Under the pieces are notes generated by a model that made no database searches, had not been told where the DNA came from, and saw only the letters and a list, made by a program, of their open reading frames with translations. This document shows, piece after piece, positions 37,096 through 46,423 of a stretch of 64,000 nucleotides of DNA; position 1 is the stretch's first letter; the number at the start of each line of letters is the position of its first letter. The stretch comes from Candidatus Nanosynbacter sp. TM7-074 (GTDB taxonomy: Bacteria > Patescibacteriota > Saccharimonadia > Saccharimonadales > Saccharimonadaceae): positions 248,001 to 312,000 of the forward strand of contig NZ_CP158487.1 in assembly GCF_041006295.1 (NCBI RefSeq), read 5' to 3'. Made by a program: the position numbers and the translations under genes.

Positions 37096-37934
37096 ACTTT
37101 GTCGAGAGCAATCATCAGTTGACTTACTTTACCGAGTATAATATTTCGTATTTCGGTTGGTAGTGTTCTTCTTGCTGTTTTTTGATATGTATCGAGGAAT
37201 ATTCCATTTATAGCTTCATTTGATATAGAGAATTTTTCGTGAACATTTGTATCACGTAGACCTGCTATATATCTTTGTATGTCATCAAGATAATCGTCAG
37301 GATCTGTAGACTCCCTTGCTGTTGTCGTGTCGATTATCCTAAATTGTAGACTTGGATCATAGGCTGTGTTTCGTGGTAGGAAATCGCCATGAGTCATACC
37401 CGCTTCGCCATGTAAGAATAATAAACTTTCTGCTGCTATTGCAAGCGCCAGATAGACCTCTTGTGTTGTTCTCTCGTGATTAAATATAAGGTTGTCACAG
37501 CTTGTAACTCCCTCTTCAAAACGGGTAATTGTATGTAATACTCCTTGATTGTCTCGCATAAATCCAGTATATGCAAAGGTTATTTGTCTATCCTCGCTCA
37601 ATTTATTTAGCCTTAAGCTTGTTGCGTAATCTCTACCTGCTAGTATAGAAAATTTTTCAGGATAAGGCTTAAGGGCTACTGGGAGGCGTGACAATAAGGT
37701 ATTACCACTGATACACATATCTGCAAAACGTACATCATGCATGCTGTCTTCGCGCCCTGTTCTGTATGTGTCATTTTCCTTTGTGGTCACAGCCGTAGGA
37801 AGAGACGCTATCGTTGAGTCTGTTTTGTGTGAACACAGAGCTATATGCCCCATCGGTAAGCTATCAAGACGATACATAATACTAGATAGTTCTGCGACGT
37901 CTGGATTTATGGTAGATACCAAAAACTTTTCCAT
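37092..37934 (-). CDS. Kinase-fold phosphotransferase-like protein
   Basis: 280 residues. The C-terminal lobe has the aminoglycoside-phosphotransferase/kinase catalytic loop HGDFLPRN (preceded by LLFLHGEAGMT) and a metal-binding Asp in FRIIDTTTA. The N-terminal lobe is weakly conserved. Substrate unknown; could be a small-molecule or protein kinase. Minus-strand TATAAT ends 6 bp before the ATG (leaderless). Confidence 0.65.
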   Translation of the reverse strand: MEKFLVSTINPDVAELSSIMYRLDSLPMGHIALCSHKTDSTIASLPTAVTTKENDTYRTGREDSMHDVRFADMCISGNTLLSRLPVALKPYPEKFSILAGRDYATSLRLNKLSEDRQITFAYTGFMRDNQGVLHTITRFEEGVTSCDNLIFNHERTTQEVYLALAIAAESLLFLHGEAGMTHGDFLPRNTAYDPSLQFRIIDTTTARESTDPDDYLDDIQRYIAGLRDTNVHEKFSISNEAINGIFLDTYQKTARRTLPTEIRNIILGKVSQLMIALDKV

Positions 37935-38009
37935 ATTGTAATTATATCATAATAATCATATTTTTTCAATCAATTTGCGTATAGTACTAAGACTCTAATT
38001 AATACTAAC

Positions 38010-38489
38010 CTAAATAGCGACGTCTTCCGTCGTCTCTTCTCTATCTTCAGCGATACCAAAAGTAACAGCCACGAATAGAGACAGAACCACTACAAACCCT
38101 GAGATAATGGCGATAGTTTTTGATGTTTCAAATGAAATAGCGTTATTTGTATACACGGATAAGGTTGAAAAGGTCTCTATGTCGCTAAAATCAGGCATTG
38201 CAAGACCGCAGATAAATAATGAGATTGACATGACGATAAAGGAAACACGTACTATTGTGGTGAGATGGTCTTTTGATGCATGGCGTTTTTTCATTTGTCG
38301 GGAGATGATTGCAAGACAGATACAGCTAACGATAAGCGCCCACGGGCCAAGTAGTGCTAGTACCCAACCGCCGATGCCAGTAATGAATCCGCGTGCGAGC
38401 GAGAACCAGATAGCACTTACCCATAATGCTATGACGATCCATGTGTCTATGGCCTGTTGTTTTTGTAGTTTTTGTTTTTTTGTTGTCAT
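38010..38489 (-). CDS. Hypothetical membrane protein
   Basis: 159 residues with about four membrane helices (roughly 15-33, 36-58, 80-100, 122-148) and a charged C-terminus. No family recognised. An in-frame ATG at 38525 exists, but TATACT (minus strand 38497-38502) ends 7 bp before 38489, supporting the shorter start. The ATG lies one base after the dus stop codon, with its promoter inside the end of dus. Confidence 0.65.
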   Translation of the reverse strand: MTTKKQKLQKQQAIDTWIVIALWVSAIWFSLARGFITGIGGWVLALLGPWALIVSCICLAIISRQMKKRHASKDHLTTIVRVSFIVMSISLFICGLAMPDFSDIETFSTLSVYTNNAISFETSKTIAIISGFVVVLSLFVAVTFGIAEDREETTEDVAI

Positions 38490-38490
38490 G

Positions 38491-39567
38491 TCAATAAGTA
38501 TAATGTGGACGATCGTTGTGTGCAAGTATTGATCGCACCTCGTCGGTCGTCTTGGTGTGCATCAGCTGGTCGCGCAGCTCTTTGGCGCCGTCGAAGTCGC
38601 GGACGTAGATTTTGAAGAAGCGTTTGAGGGTTTCGTATGGGCGACCGAGGGTTGGTTGGTAGTGGTCGAATAGGTCGAGATGGTAGTTGAGGAGTTTAAT
38701 TAGTTCTTGTTTATGATTGGTGATGGGGATTTTCGTTTCCTCGGTTGGAGTACTCTTTCTGTTTGTCTCTCGGGTACCGTCAGAAAATAATTCTGGGCCC
38801 ACGTAAAGTTGCCCAAATTTTTTCTGAGGTACCACTCGAGACGCTCGAAAGCAAAACGGATCGCTAAATACTCCCCGCCCGATCATCAGGCCGTTGAGGC
38901 CTGGGTGGGTTGCAAATAGTTCTTCGCCGTGGGCTCGGTTGCGGATATCGCCGTTGATAGTCAAGAGAGTTTGTGGGGCGATTTCGTCACGTAGTTTGAT
39001 AATGTCGTCGGTGAGTTCGTAATGTGCCGGGACTTTGCTCATCTCCTTTTTGGTACGCAGGTGGATGGTCAGATTAACAATATCTTGCTGCAAGATAGTC
39101 GTTAGCCATTCTCGCCATTCGTCAACATACGTATAACCCAGCCTGGTTTTGACACTGACTGGTAATCCAGCAGTTTTGGCGGCGGCGATGGCGGCGACCG
39201 CTACGTCGGGGTGGCGGATCAGTGCCGCGCCACCAGATTTGATGGCGGATTTGGCGGGACAACCCATGTTGATGTCGATGCCGTCAAAGTCGAGCTTGGC
39301 GCAATGGGCAGCAAATTGTTCCATATCACCTGGCTCGCCGCCCCAGATTTGGGCGACCAGCGGATGCTCGTCGTCGGTTTTAATTAGTCGCCCAGCGATG
39401 GCCTTATCGCCAGCGTGTACCCAGCCGGTGGCGTTGGTAAACTCGGTGAAAAACACGTCGGGTGCGCCTGCCCTTTTCACGACATGGCGAAACACTACGT
39501 CAGTGACGGCTTCCATGGGCGCCAAGATAAAAAATGGCTGCGGTAAATCATTCCAAAATGATGTCAT
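38491..39567 (-). CDS. dus: tRNA-dihydrouridine synthase with an in-frame palindromic insertion
   Basis: 358 residues, flavin enzyme reducing uridine in tRNA. Motifs: ILAPMEAVTDVVFR, GIDINMGCPAKSAIKSGGAALIRHP with the catalytic Cys, VSVKTRLGY, and GLMIGRGVFSDPF. After FCFRASR comes a stretch of about 35 residues (to ETKIP), encoded by the palindromic repeat at 38769-38838 and flanking sequence, before the C-terminal helical domain. TAAAAT (39575-39580) ends 7 bp before ATG 39567, preferred over 39603, which lies in the upstream terminator. Confidence 0.92.
   Translation of the reverse strand: MTSFWNDLPQPFFILAPMEAVTDVVFRHVVKRAGAPDVFFTEFTNATGWVHAGDKAIAGRLIKTDDEHPLVAQIWGGEPGDMEQFAAHCAKLDFDGIDINMGCPAKSAIKSGGAALIRHPDVAVAAIAAAKTAGLPVSVKTRLGYTYVDEWREWLTTILQQDIVNLTIHLRTKKEMSKVPAHYELTDDIIKLRDEIAPQTLLTINGDIRNRAHGEELFATHPGLNGLMIGRGVFSDPFCFRASRVVPQKKFGQLYVGPELFSDGTRETNRKSTPTEETKIPITNHKQELIKLLNYHLDLFDHYQPTLGRPYETLKRFFKIYVRDFDGAKELRDQLMHTKTTDEVRSILAHNDRPHYTY
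38769..38838 (+). repeat. Palindromic dispersed repeat, copy 2 (inside dus, antisense to the gene)
   Basis: A 70-bp element. GGTACC-g-TCAGAAAA (38773-38787) pairs with TTTTCTGA-GGTACC (38820-38833), 14 bp with one bulged G; an inner TGGGC/GCCCA stem lies within. Homologous to 29195-29263 but in opposite orientation relative to the host reading frame. Confidence 0.75.
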
Positions 39568-39593
39568 CTCTGTTATTTTATCACAAAAAGGAG

Positions 39594-39621
39594 AAAACCC
39601 CATCTCGTCATTGAGATGGGG
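39594..39621 (-). terminator. Terminator of the 600-nt structured transcript
   Basis: A perfect 9-bp stem, CCCCATCTC (39598-39606) with GAGATGGGG (39613-39621), followed by TTTT on the minus strand. Confidence 0.85.
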
Positions 39622-39710
39622 TGTGGCGGGCTCAAGCGGTTCTGTTCGGAATCGTCCTTTGTGTTGAGGATGACTCTACGAGTGAATCTCGCGAGCCCAA
39701 GAATGGGGGG

Positions 39711-39740
39711 GGGAAGCAAAACGCCTTTGTCTTGCTTCCC
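39711..39740 (-). other. Stable hairpin in the 3' part of the 600-nt transcript
   Basis: A 9-bp perfect stem, GGGAAGCAA (39711-39719) with TTGCTTCCC (39732-39740), directly 3' of the tRNA-like element on the minus strand. Position and stability suggest 3' protection or a processing signal. Confidence 0.5.
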
Positions 39741-39812
39741 GGCGGGCATGGAGGGAATCGAACCCTCATCCTCTTTCTCTTATGAGATAGAGGGGCTCCG
39801 GTCCACACGCCC
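39741..39812 (-). other. tRNA-like element, not a canonical tRNA
   Basis: Minus strand: a 7-bp acceptor-like stem (GGGCGTG with CATGCCC) and a perfect T-arm (GAGGG-TTCGATT-CCCTC) with 72-nt tRNA spacing. The D-arm is not tRNA-like. The central arm is CCTCT/AGAGG around TCTC-ATAA-GAGA instead of a 7-nt anticodon loop, though CTCATAA (the Met loop sequence) occurs in it. No CCA is encoded. It may be a tRNA-like processing or 3'-end signal in the mRNA, or a decayed tRNA. Confidence 0.45.
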
Positions 39813-39940
39813 TTTGATTCTTTTCCGGATTACCGACTGGTGAAATCAGACCAGGGGCAGACGGACGCCCTTTTGTCGGTATTAACCCGACTTTTTCATA
39901 GATAGATCATCTATAACCGTCAATTTGGTAAGAGCAAGTT

Positions 39941-40093
39941 TTACTTCTTGCCCTGGAGAGCCCTTCGAGCCTCCTCGCCTCTGGAGCCAGCTTGGCTAGC
40001 TGCCTCCTTCAGCTTTTCTAGCTGATACTTGTCAGCCTTGTTTTCACGGGCTGCCTGAAGGGCGGCCTGGTGGTCTGCGTCTGTGTAAGCCAT
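39941..40093 (-). CDS. 50-residue charged helical protein in a structured transcript
   Basis: A short ORF with a strong GGAAGGAG ribosome binding site. The product begins MAYTDADHQAALQAARENKA and continues as an Ala/Lys/Glu/Arg-rich, predicted fully helical protein ending LQGKK. No family recognised. It has a dedicated promoter (40187-40215), a 5' hairpin just before the ribosome binding site and a roughly 350-nt 3' region with several stems and a tRNA-like fold, ending at the terminator 39594-39621. Confidence 0.65.
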   Translation of the reverse strand: MAYTDADHQAALQAARENKADKYQLEKLKEAASQAGSRGEEARRALQGKK

Positions 40094-40114
40094 GACGCTC
40101 CTTCCGCGAAGAAA

Positions 40115-40168
40115 AGAGCCGACCCTATGACTATGCTCCTGGTGAGCACAACCTTAAGAGTCGGCTCT
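40115..40168 (-). promoter_or_regulatory. Stem-loop in the 5' leader of the 50-residue ORF
   Basis: A 9-bp outer stem, AGAGCCGAC (40115-40123) with GTCGGCTCT (40160-40168), and an inner hairpin TGCTC/GAGCA (40134-40148). On the minus strand it is followed by TTTTC and then the ribosome binding site, so it resembles an attenuator. Confidence 0.6.
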
Positions 40169-40186
40169 ACCAATAAAGCGTTTATT

Positions 40187-40215
40187 ATAATAACACTAAC
40201 TATAAAAAAATGCAA
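40187..40215 (-). promoter_or_regulatory. Promoter of the 50-residue ORF transcript
   Basis: Minus-strand TTGCAT (40210-40215), 17-bp spacer, TATTAT (40187-40192); an alternative TATAAT lies at 40184-40189. Confidence 0.7.
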
Positions 40216-40233
40216 CAATATACCAGAATATTT

Positions 40234-43200
40234 TTATATTTCCCCTGCCAGAAGGTCGTTTTCGAATTGTAGCATTCCCTTATAATCCGCCGAATAGTCA
40301 GAAATGTCCGGCAAATCTAATGTGGTGATTTTTCGCCAAATAATCTCAATTAGTTGCGTAAATTCAGCCAACTCTTCTCTGGAGAATGTATCTTCCAAGC
40401 TGAGAATATCGCCAGTTTTCATGTCTGGCTCGACAAATTGTAGCCGCCCACCGGTAAACGTGAAATTGCCATAATCGCGTGAGTGCTCGACCAGTAGCTG
40501 ATAAAACATCAATTGCTGACGATATTTATGAAGTTTGATTTTCTCGTAATCAGCCGAGCCTTTCCAGGAATGAGATGGTTTACCAGTTTTATAATCTGTT
40601 ACGAATATAGTTTTATTTTGCTTATCAATGTCGACGACGTCAAGCTTACCAGTTAATTTGGTTTCTCCTATGATTACGCCTTGATTAGAAAAGTCCAATT
40701 CCGCCAAGTCTGTGTCGTGGAAATCAGAGGCCTTGGTGTTTATGAATGTAGTTAAGGCTGACTGACCTTTGTCTAGATATAATTGAAAATCGTCCGCTGG
40801 CAAATGTTGGCTCTCGAGGGATTTTTGGAAGAATTGGAGGATTTGTTCAGTGCTTGGCAATTGGTGATTGGCGTTAAATAAGCAGTGCGTTTGTTGAAGG
40901 CTGTTGTGAATCGCGGTTCCATAGGCTGCGGCAGAGTTCTTAGCGGCTGGAAAATGAAGCAAATTGTTCAATAAGAAATTCTGTGGCCCGCCGCGCGAAA
41001 CGTCGAGGAAATTATTAAGATGTGTTACCGAGAGTTTGTAGGTTTCTAGGTTTGGTGTTAGTAAGTCTTTTAGCTCTGGAATAATCGGTGAAGTCAGACG
41101 TTCCGACCAACTGGTTTTGGCAATTTCAATCTGTTCTGTCGAATTTTCGATAGCGGGAATAATAGTTGGCGTGCAATTGGTCAAGAAACTGGCAATTATT
41201 GTGTCGCTGCCGGAATCGTTGGTCTGCGAGTAAGTCATCGTCAAGGTGTTTTTGGCGCGGGTCATCGCCACGAAGAACAGACGAAGTCGTTCATCGTAGG
41301 TGGCTCCAGCTGGCTGAAGTTGGAGATTTGCGGGATAGCGGATTAGTCGACTACGCGTACGAACCTTCTCTCCCCAAGCACTGTCAATTGCCCCGACAAC
41401 AAAGACATGTGGGAATTCTAGCCCTTTGGACTTGTGGGCGGTCATTAGGTTAATGGCGCCGCGGATTGAACTGGCGTGTGGCCAGATTTGTGTTAGGCGG
41501 GTTTTGGTTGATATGTGAAGATCTATAAACTCCAGAAAATCTTCCAAGGTTGGATTTTTATCGGTAATTCGGTCGCGGAGTTTTTGGCGTAGAGTGCGCA
41601 AACTCTCTAAGGTCGTTAAATATGTATCAGGGTTTTTCTCTAGCTTTTCTGGTGGGAAATAAAAGCTGGCGATAGAAATAATTGAAGGATTGTTATTTTC
41701 ACTGTCGATGGTCAGCCCCAATAGATTATCCAAATGCTCTTCTAGTGGTAGATTTGGTACGTCCTTGGCGCGGTCTAGTAGCCACTCGCCAAATTCCTTA
41801 AATGTGCTATTCGCCAGCATACTTTCCAGCCATAATTGGCGATTTTTGTAAGCGTGAAGACTCAATTTCCAGATGTCTGACGTTGAAAAACCGAACGCTG
41901 GATGAGCGATAATCTCTGGAAGGAGGCTATTGGCTAGGCTCAGATCATTTTGATGAATTGCCACGATGACTCGCGCTAGCTTATCTAAAATCTGGATAAC
42001 GTCTTGTTCTAAAATGTCGTCGTGTCGCTCGTAATTAACCGCAATATTTTCTCTATAAAGATACGGAAGTATCTCGATTAATTCTTTGTGATGGCGCGCA
42101 ATGACTGTGATATTTTCTGGTTTTTCGCCGCTTTGGATTAGTTGGGCAATTTGCTTAGCCACTCCTGCTCGTTCTTCGCTGGTAGAAGAGAATTCTTGGA
42201 CTTCAACACGCGATCCTTGGCTGTCTGCGTGCGCTGTCAGCTGCTTGGATAGTCCATCAATGGTATTTTCTAGTCGATCTGAGCCTTGGGTGATTACTTG
42301 TCGCGCTGACGTTAAAATATTTTCAGCCGAGCGATAGTTATCCGTTAGAACGATAATTTTTGGATCGTGATAATGTTGGCGGAAACGCTGGATATTACCC
42401 ACATCCGCACCTTGGAAACTGAAAATCGCTTGATCATCATCACCGACGGCCATGATATTTGGATTGTCGTCGTTGTCGCTAGTTAAATTAAATAACAAAC
42501 GTAGTTGCGCTAAGTTGGTGTCCTGGAATTCATCGACCATGATGAATTGGAATTGCTCTTGGAGGTTGGCGCGCAATTCGGGGTGTTTTTCGCAGGCTTG
42601 AATAACTGATAGGATCATGTCGTCATAATCAAACAGTGAGCGATCACTTAGGACCTCTATATACTTTTCATAAACATCAACGACAGCGGATAATTTATCG
42701 GCGGCTGCCGAGTCTTTCAGGATAAATTCGCCTTTAGCATTTTTCTCGCACCATTTATTTTTCCAAGCAGTCAGCGGCTTGGTGGAGTTGGTGTCAATTG
42801 CCTCCTGAGCGGCGTGCGCGACGCTAAGCGCTAAAACATTGGCGTATGGAGTGATGGAGGATGGTAAATTAGAATTTTCTTTTTCGGGATTTTTACCAAT
42901 TGACTTGGCGATTTTTTCAGCCAGCGGCGCAAATAATTCTATGGTTTTTTTAGATATTTTGGTGGCGAATATTTGCTGAATGTCTGGCGCAATTTCATCT
43001 ATAATGCGCTGATTATCCGCAATAATTGTCTTTAGCTCTGCTGGAGTTAAGCCGCTTTGTTTGAATTCTGAAATAACTCGAATTAGTTCTTTTATATAAA
43101 CAAACTCCCCGCTATTTTTCACACTTAATGGATTTCGCCAATCAAGATTTTCAAGAATTCCAGAGATAATTTGGTACTGTGTTAACTCGTCGACAGGCTG

Positions 43201-43533
43201 AGCGTCGGCGCCACGGAAAAAATATTCTCGATGTTGATTGATAATTTCTGTGCCAAAGCTATGAAATGTATGGATGGCAATTTTATATGCATCCTCGCCA
43301 ATAATCTGACGAAGGCGTTGGCGCATGTTGGTGGCGCCACTTTCAGTAAAGGTTAAACATAAAATACTATTTGGTAAAGTGTCGGTCTGTCTAAGGATTT
43401 GAGCGGTGCGCATGCTCAGCAGCTCGGTTTTGCCTGTTCCTGGCCCAGCAATCACCAGAAGTGAGCCGTGGATATAATCAACAGCTTGGCGCTGATTATC
43501 ATTTAACTTTGCGTAGCGAGTATTGAAATCCAT
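40234..43533 (-). CDS. UvrD/AddA-like helicase-nuclease
   Basis: 1099 residues. Superfamily 1 helicase motifs: GPGTGKTELLSMRTAQI (I), LCLTFTESGATNMRQRL (Ia), VDEFQDTNLAQL (II), AVGDDDQAIFSFQGAD (III), LTDNYRS (IV), TAHKSKGLEFPHVFVVGA (V), AMTRAKNTLTMTYS (VI). A C-terminal PD-(D/E)XK nuclease has GKLDVVD and FVTDYKTGK. The layout matches AddA/RecB-type end-processing enzymes; no AddB or RecC gene lies nearby. Minus-strand TAAAAT ends 6 bp before the ATG. Confidence 0.9.
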   Translation of the reverse strand: MDFNTRYAKLNDNQRQAVDYIHGSLLVIAGPGTGKTELLSMRTAQILRQTDTLPNSILCLTFTESGATNMRQRLRQIIGEDAYKIAIHTFHSFGTEIINQHREYFFRGADAQPVDELTQYQIISGILENLDWRNPLSVKNSGEFVYIKELIRVISEFKQSGLTPAELKTIIADNQRIIDEIAPDIQQIFATKISKKTIELFAPLAEKIAKSIGKNPEKENSNLPSSITPYANVLALSVAHAAQEAIDTNSTKPLTAWKNKWCEKNAKGEFILKDSAAADKLSAVVDVYEKYIEVLSDRSLFDYDDMILSVIQACEKHPELRANLQEQFQFIMVDEFQDTNLAQLRLLFNLTSDNDDNPNIMAVGDDDQAIFSFQGADVGNIQRFRQHYHDPKIIVLTDNYRSAENILTSARQVITQGSDRLENTIDGLSKQLTAHADSQGSRVEVQEFSSTSEERAGVAKQIAQLIQSGEKPENITVIARHHKELIEILPYLYRENIAVNYERHDDILEQDVIQILDKLARVIVAIHQNDLSLANSLLPEIIAHPAFGFSTSDIWKLSLHAYKNRQLWLESMLANSTFKEFGEWLLDRAKDVPNLPLEEHLDNLLGLTIDSENNNPSIISIASFYFPPEKLEKNPDTYLTTLESLRTLRQKLRDRITDKNPTLEDFLEFIDLHISTKTRLTQIWPHASSIRGAINLMTAHKSKGLEFPHVFVVGAIDSAWGEKVRTRSRLIRYPANLQLQPAGATYDERLRLFFVAMTRAKNTLTMTYSQTNDSGSDTIIASFLTNCTPTIIPAIENSTEQIEIAKTSWSERLTSPIIPELKDLLTPNLETYKLSVTHLNNFLDVSRGGPQNFLLNNLLHFPAAKNSAAAYGTAIHNSLQQTHCLFNANHQLPSTEQILQFFQKSLESQHLPADDFQLYLDKGQSALTTFINTKASDFHDTDLAELDFSNQGVIIGETKLTGKLDVVDIDKQNKTIFVTDYKTGKPSHSWKGSADYEKIKLHKYRQQLMFYQLLVEHSRDYGNFTFTGGRLQFVEPDMKTGDILSLEDTFSREELAEFTQLIEIIWRKITTLDLPDISDYSADYKGMLQFENDLLAGEI

Positions 43534-43619
43534 AGTCCTATTTTATCATGTTGATAAATTCTATTTTTAATAATATTCTCGCCTCGCGTACCTCATGAAA
43601 AAATGGTAAAATATTATCT

Positions 43620-44108
43620 ATGAACCAAGCGACATACGACGAGCTGGCGCTAGAACGAATCGCCAAGGAAAAATTTGGTTTTACTGTCGATATTCAATCG
43701 ATTATTTTATGGCATGCTGATGTTAGTCGTACTGCCAAAGCCTCAGTTTTTTTAACTAATAAAAAACAGTTGATGCTGTATCTGGAAGCGACCTCGCCGT
43801 TAATCTTATCTGATGTTAAAAAGATAATTTCACGAATGGGTATGCGGGCGGAGCTATTTTTACCGCCGAAGGGGCAGCCGCGATATTTTACGGATATTGG
43901 TAAGAAAAAATTTCGTGAGGTTTTTCCTGGGCGCAAGCATGTAACTGATGAAGATTTGCACTTTTATAAAACTTTGGCGCCATATAATCCTGCTCTGGTG
44001 CTTATTTCTGAAGTAAAAAATGGTGAGATATATCAATTTGATTCTGATGCATATGGCAATTGGAGGGTGGGCGCACGCTTCCGCTACATAAGGATACAGA
44101 CAAGCTAA
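43620..44108 (+). CDS. Hypothetical protein, 162 residues
   Basis: Soluble, basic, alpha/beta composition with a conserved-looking centre (KKIISRMGMRAELFLPPKGQPRYFTDIGKKKFREVFPGRKHVTDEDLHFYKTLAPYNPALVLI shortened here to its key residues RAELFLPP and FPGRKHVTD). Not recognised. Its TAA overlaps the ATG of the P-type ATPase by one base (TAATG), so the two are translationally coupled and perhaps functionally linked. TAAAAT ends 7 bp before the ATG. Confidence 0.65.
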   Translation: MNQATYDELALERIAKEKFGFTVDIQSIILWHADVSRTAKASVFLTNKKQLMLYLEATSPLILSDVKKIISRMGMRAELFLPPKGQPRYFTDIGKKKFREVFPGRKHVTDEDLHFYKTLAPYNPALVLISEVKNGEIYQFDSDAYGNWRVGARFRYIRIQTS

Positions 44109-46423
44109 TGCGTGATTATCTGGATATTATTAAGCGAAATTTGCTATCTCCTATTGTCGTGGTTATTTTTTTGCTTGCTGGTGCACTGGTGTATGTGCGT
44201 GAGTATCGCGATGCTTGGTTTATCTCCGTGGTGATTGTCGTAAACTCGACAATTGGTATTGTCCAAGAACTTAGAGCTAAGCGAGTTTTGCGTCAATTAG
44301 AGCTGATGAGCGCGCCGAAGGCTAGATTGTTGAGAGATGGAAACGTAGTTGAAGTGGGCTATGAGGATCTGAAGATTGACAATGAAATTCTTATTCAGGC
44401 TGGTGATGAGCTGCCGGCTGATGCGAAAGTTATTGAGTCAAAGGGTTTGGAATTGAATGAGAGTATGCTGACTGGAGAGTCGGCTTCGATCGAAAAGAAG
44501 AATGGCGATGTTGTATTGGCGGCGACAACTGTTCTGGCTGGTGAAGGCATGGCGCGAGTAATTGCTGTTGGTAACGACACGAAGGCTGGTGCCATTAGCC
44601 AAGTTTTGAGGCGTTATAAACCAGAATTGACACCTCTGCAGCTAGCGATCTGGCGAGCAATATATTTCTTGACATATGGCGCAATTATCTTATCTCTGTT
44701 AATTGCTATAGTTTATTATTTCTCCGGCGATAATGTGGTTATTATTTTAAAGACAATTACTTCAGCGGCGGTTACGGTTGTACCAGAGGGTTTATTATTG
44801 GCAAGCTCATTACTGCTGGCGTTTGGCTCATTACGGTTAGCTCAAGCAAAAGTCTTGCCGCAGAAGTTGTCGGCAATTGAAGCGATGGCGCTGCTGAATT
44901 TGCTGGCGGTGGATAAGACTGGCACTCTGACCAGCGATGAAGTGTCACTGGAAAAAGTCTCATCGTTTGGAGATGATTTTTCGAGCTCGGATGTGGCTAG
45001 CTTTGCGGCTTTAATTGCTCATGAAACTAGTGGCGGGAATATTACTGGCCGTGCTATTCTAGCAGAAGCTGCCCCGCCAAAGGATACGGAAATAGTTGAT
45101 GTTATGGCGTTTTCGTCTGCGCGTAAAATGGCGGGTGTGAGGGCTAGGGTCAACGGCACGGTGCGAACCTTAATAATGGGTGCGCCGGAGTTTGTGTCGA
45201 AGTTGGCGCCCGTTGATAAGGAGACTCGAAAGAAATTGAATGATTGGGCGGATAAAGGTCTGCGCGTATTGATGATGGCGGAATTTGCGGACGAAAAAAC
45301 CAAAATAAAAGATTTAAAAGAGGGCTCTGGTGTGGCTATTGGCGCGGTTGTTTTACGTAATTCTCTGCGTCATGGTGTGGTTGAGACGGTAGATTTTTTG
45401 CAGCGCCAAGGTGTAACTATCCGAGTAATTTCTGGTGACAACCCGCGCACGGTTCAATATATCGCACGTGAAGCTGGCATTAAGCATCCAGAAAAAGTGG
45501 TTTTAGGAGCTGATTTGGCGAAGCTAAGCGAAGACGAATTTAATGAAGCTGCTGATACTTATACGATTTTTGCTCGTGTTCTACCTGATCAGAAAGAGCG
45601 TTTAATTGCCAGGTTTCAGCAATCAGGCAAATTTACCGGCATGGTTGGTGATGGCGTTAATGACGCGCTGGCGCTAAAAAAGGCAGACCTTGGCGTGGCG
45701 ATGTACGCTGGCGCTCCAGCTTCGCGGCGGGTTTCTGATATTATTTTGCTTAACAATTCCTTTACGTCTCTGCCTATGGGAATGAAGCTGGGCAATCAAA
45801 TTATGCAGGCGATTGAAGTAATTGCTATCCTCTTTTTCCATAAAATTATTTACGGCGTAACGCTCCTTCTTACAACAATTCTGATCAATATGAACTATCC
45901 ATATTCGCCGCGACATATTACGTTTATGAACATTTTTCTGGTGACTATGCCGACGCTTATGTGGACGCTTTTCCCGCCCGTGCCGAAACACCGCATAAAT
46001 CCTAAGCGTTTTTGGCGTGATACATTGCTGGCGGTATTGCCGATTGCGCTACTAACTGGCTTAACGGTAGCCTTTACCTATTGGATTATGTCCGCAGTCT
46101 TCCCTGGTCACGCCACTGAAGTTGCAACAATGACGGTGTTGACGGCAACGTTCTTTGGTGTCTATTTAGTATTTTTGGTGGGAATCATGCTTGATGTTGC
46201 CATAGATAAAGCCGCCAAACGCGCCCGATTATTATACTTATTGTCGGTGGTTGTTGTGGCGGCAGGTAGCTTCGGCTTTGGTTTCTTGAGAGATTTCTTC
46301 GACTTTACGGTGCCTAATTTATTTATCATGTGGCCGGCGATTGGTGCGATTATTCTTGCGGCGTTGGCGCAATTATTCCTCGCTCGACGTGTCGGACAAA
46401 GAATCTCCACTTCTGTCGGGTAA
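44108..46423 (+). CDS. P-type cation-transporting ATPase (CtpE-like)
   Basis: 771 residues. A-domain TGES (MLTGESASIEKK), phosphorylation motif DKTGTL with D269, membrane motif VPEGL in helix 4, and hinge GDGVNDALALKKADLGVAM. About 10 membrane helices. VPEGL rather than CPC or PEGLP places it near Ca2+/cation-type pumps such as mycobacterial CtpE, not heavy-metal P1B ATPases. The frame opens at 44060, but the one-base TAATG overlap with the upstream gene marks 44108 as the start. Ion not certain. Confidence 0.88.
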   Translation: MRDYLDIIKRNLLSPIVVVIFLLAGALVYVREYRDAWFISVVIVVNSTIGIVQELRAKRVLRQLELMSAPKARLLRDGNVVEVGYEDLKIDNEILIQAGDELPADAKVIESKGLELNESMLTGESASIEKKNGDVVLAATTVLAGEGMARVIAVGNDTKAGAISQVLRRYKPELTPLQLAIWRAIYFLTYGAIILSLLIAIVYYFSGDNVVIILKTITSAAVTVVPEGLLLASSLLLAFGSLRLAQAKVLPQKLSAIEAMALLNLLAVDKTGTLTSDEVSLEKVSSFGDDFSSSDVASFAALIAHETSGGNITGRAILAEAAPPKDTEIVDVMAFSSARKMAGVRARVNGTVRTLIMGAPEFVSKLAPVDKETRKKLNDWADKGLRVLMMAEFADEKTKIKDLKEGSGVAIGAVVLRNSLRHGVVETVDFLQRQGVTIRVISGDNPRTVQYIAREAGIKHPEKVVLGADLAKLSEDEFNEAADTYTIFARVLPDQKERLIARFQQSGKFTGMVGDGVNDALALKKADLGVAMYAGAPASRRVSDIILLNNSFTSLPMGMKLGNQIMQAIEVIAILFFHKIIYGVTLLLTTILINMNYPYSPRHITFMNIFLVTMPTLMWTLFPPVPKHRINPKRFWRDTLLAVLPIALLTGLTVAFTYWIMSAVFPGHATEVATMTVLTATFFGVYLVFLVGIMLDVAIDKAAKRARLLYLLSVVVVAAGSFGFGFLRDFFDFTVPNLFIMWPAIGAIILAALAQLFLARRVGQRISTSVG

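Noticed and set aside
39741-39812. Genuine tRNA-Met, because CTCATAA occurs in the central arm
   Set aside because: A 5-bp stem around a 7-nt loop cannot be formed, the D-arm is wrong and CCA is missing, unlike the three clear tRNAs in the window.
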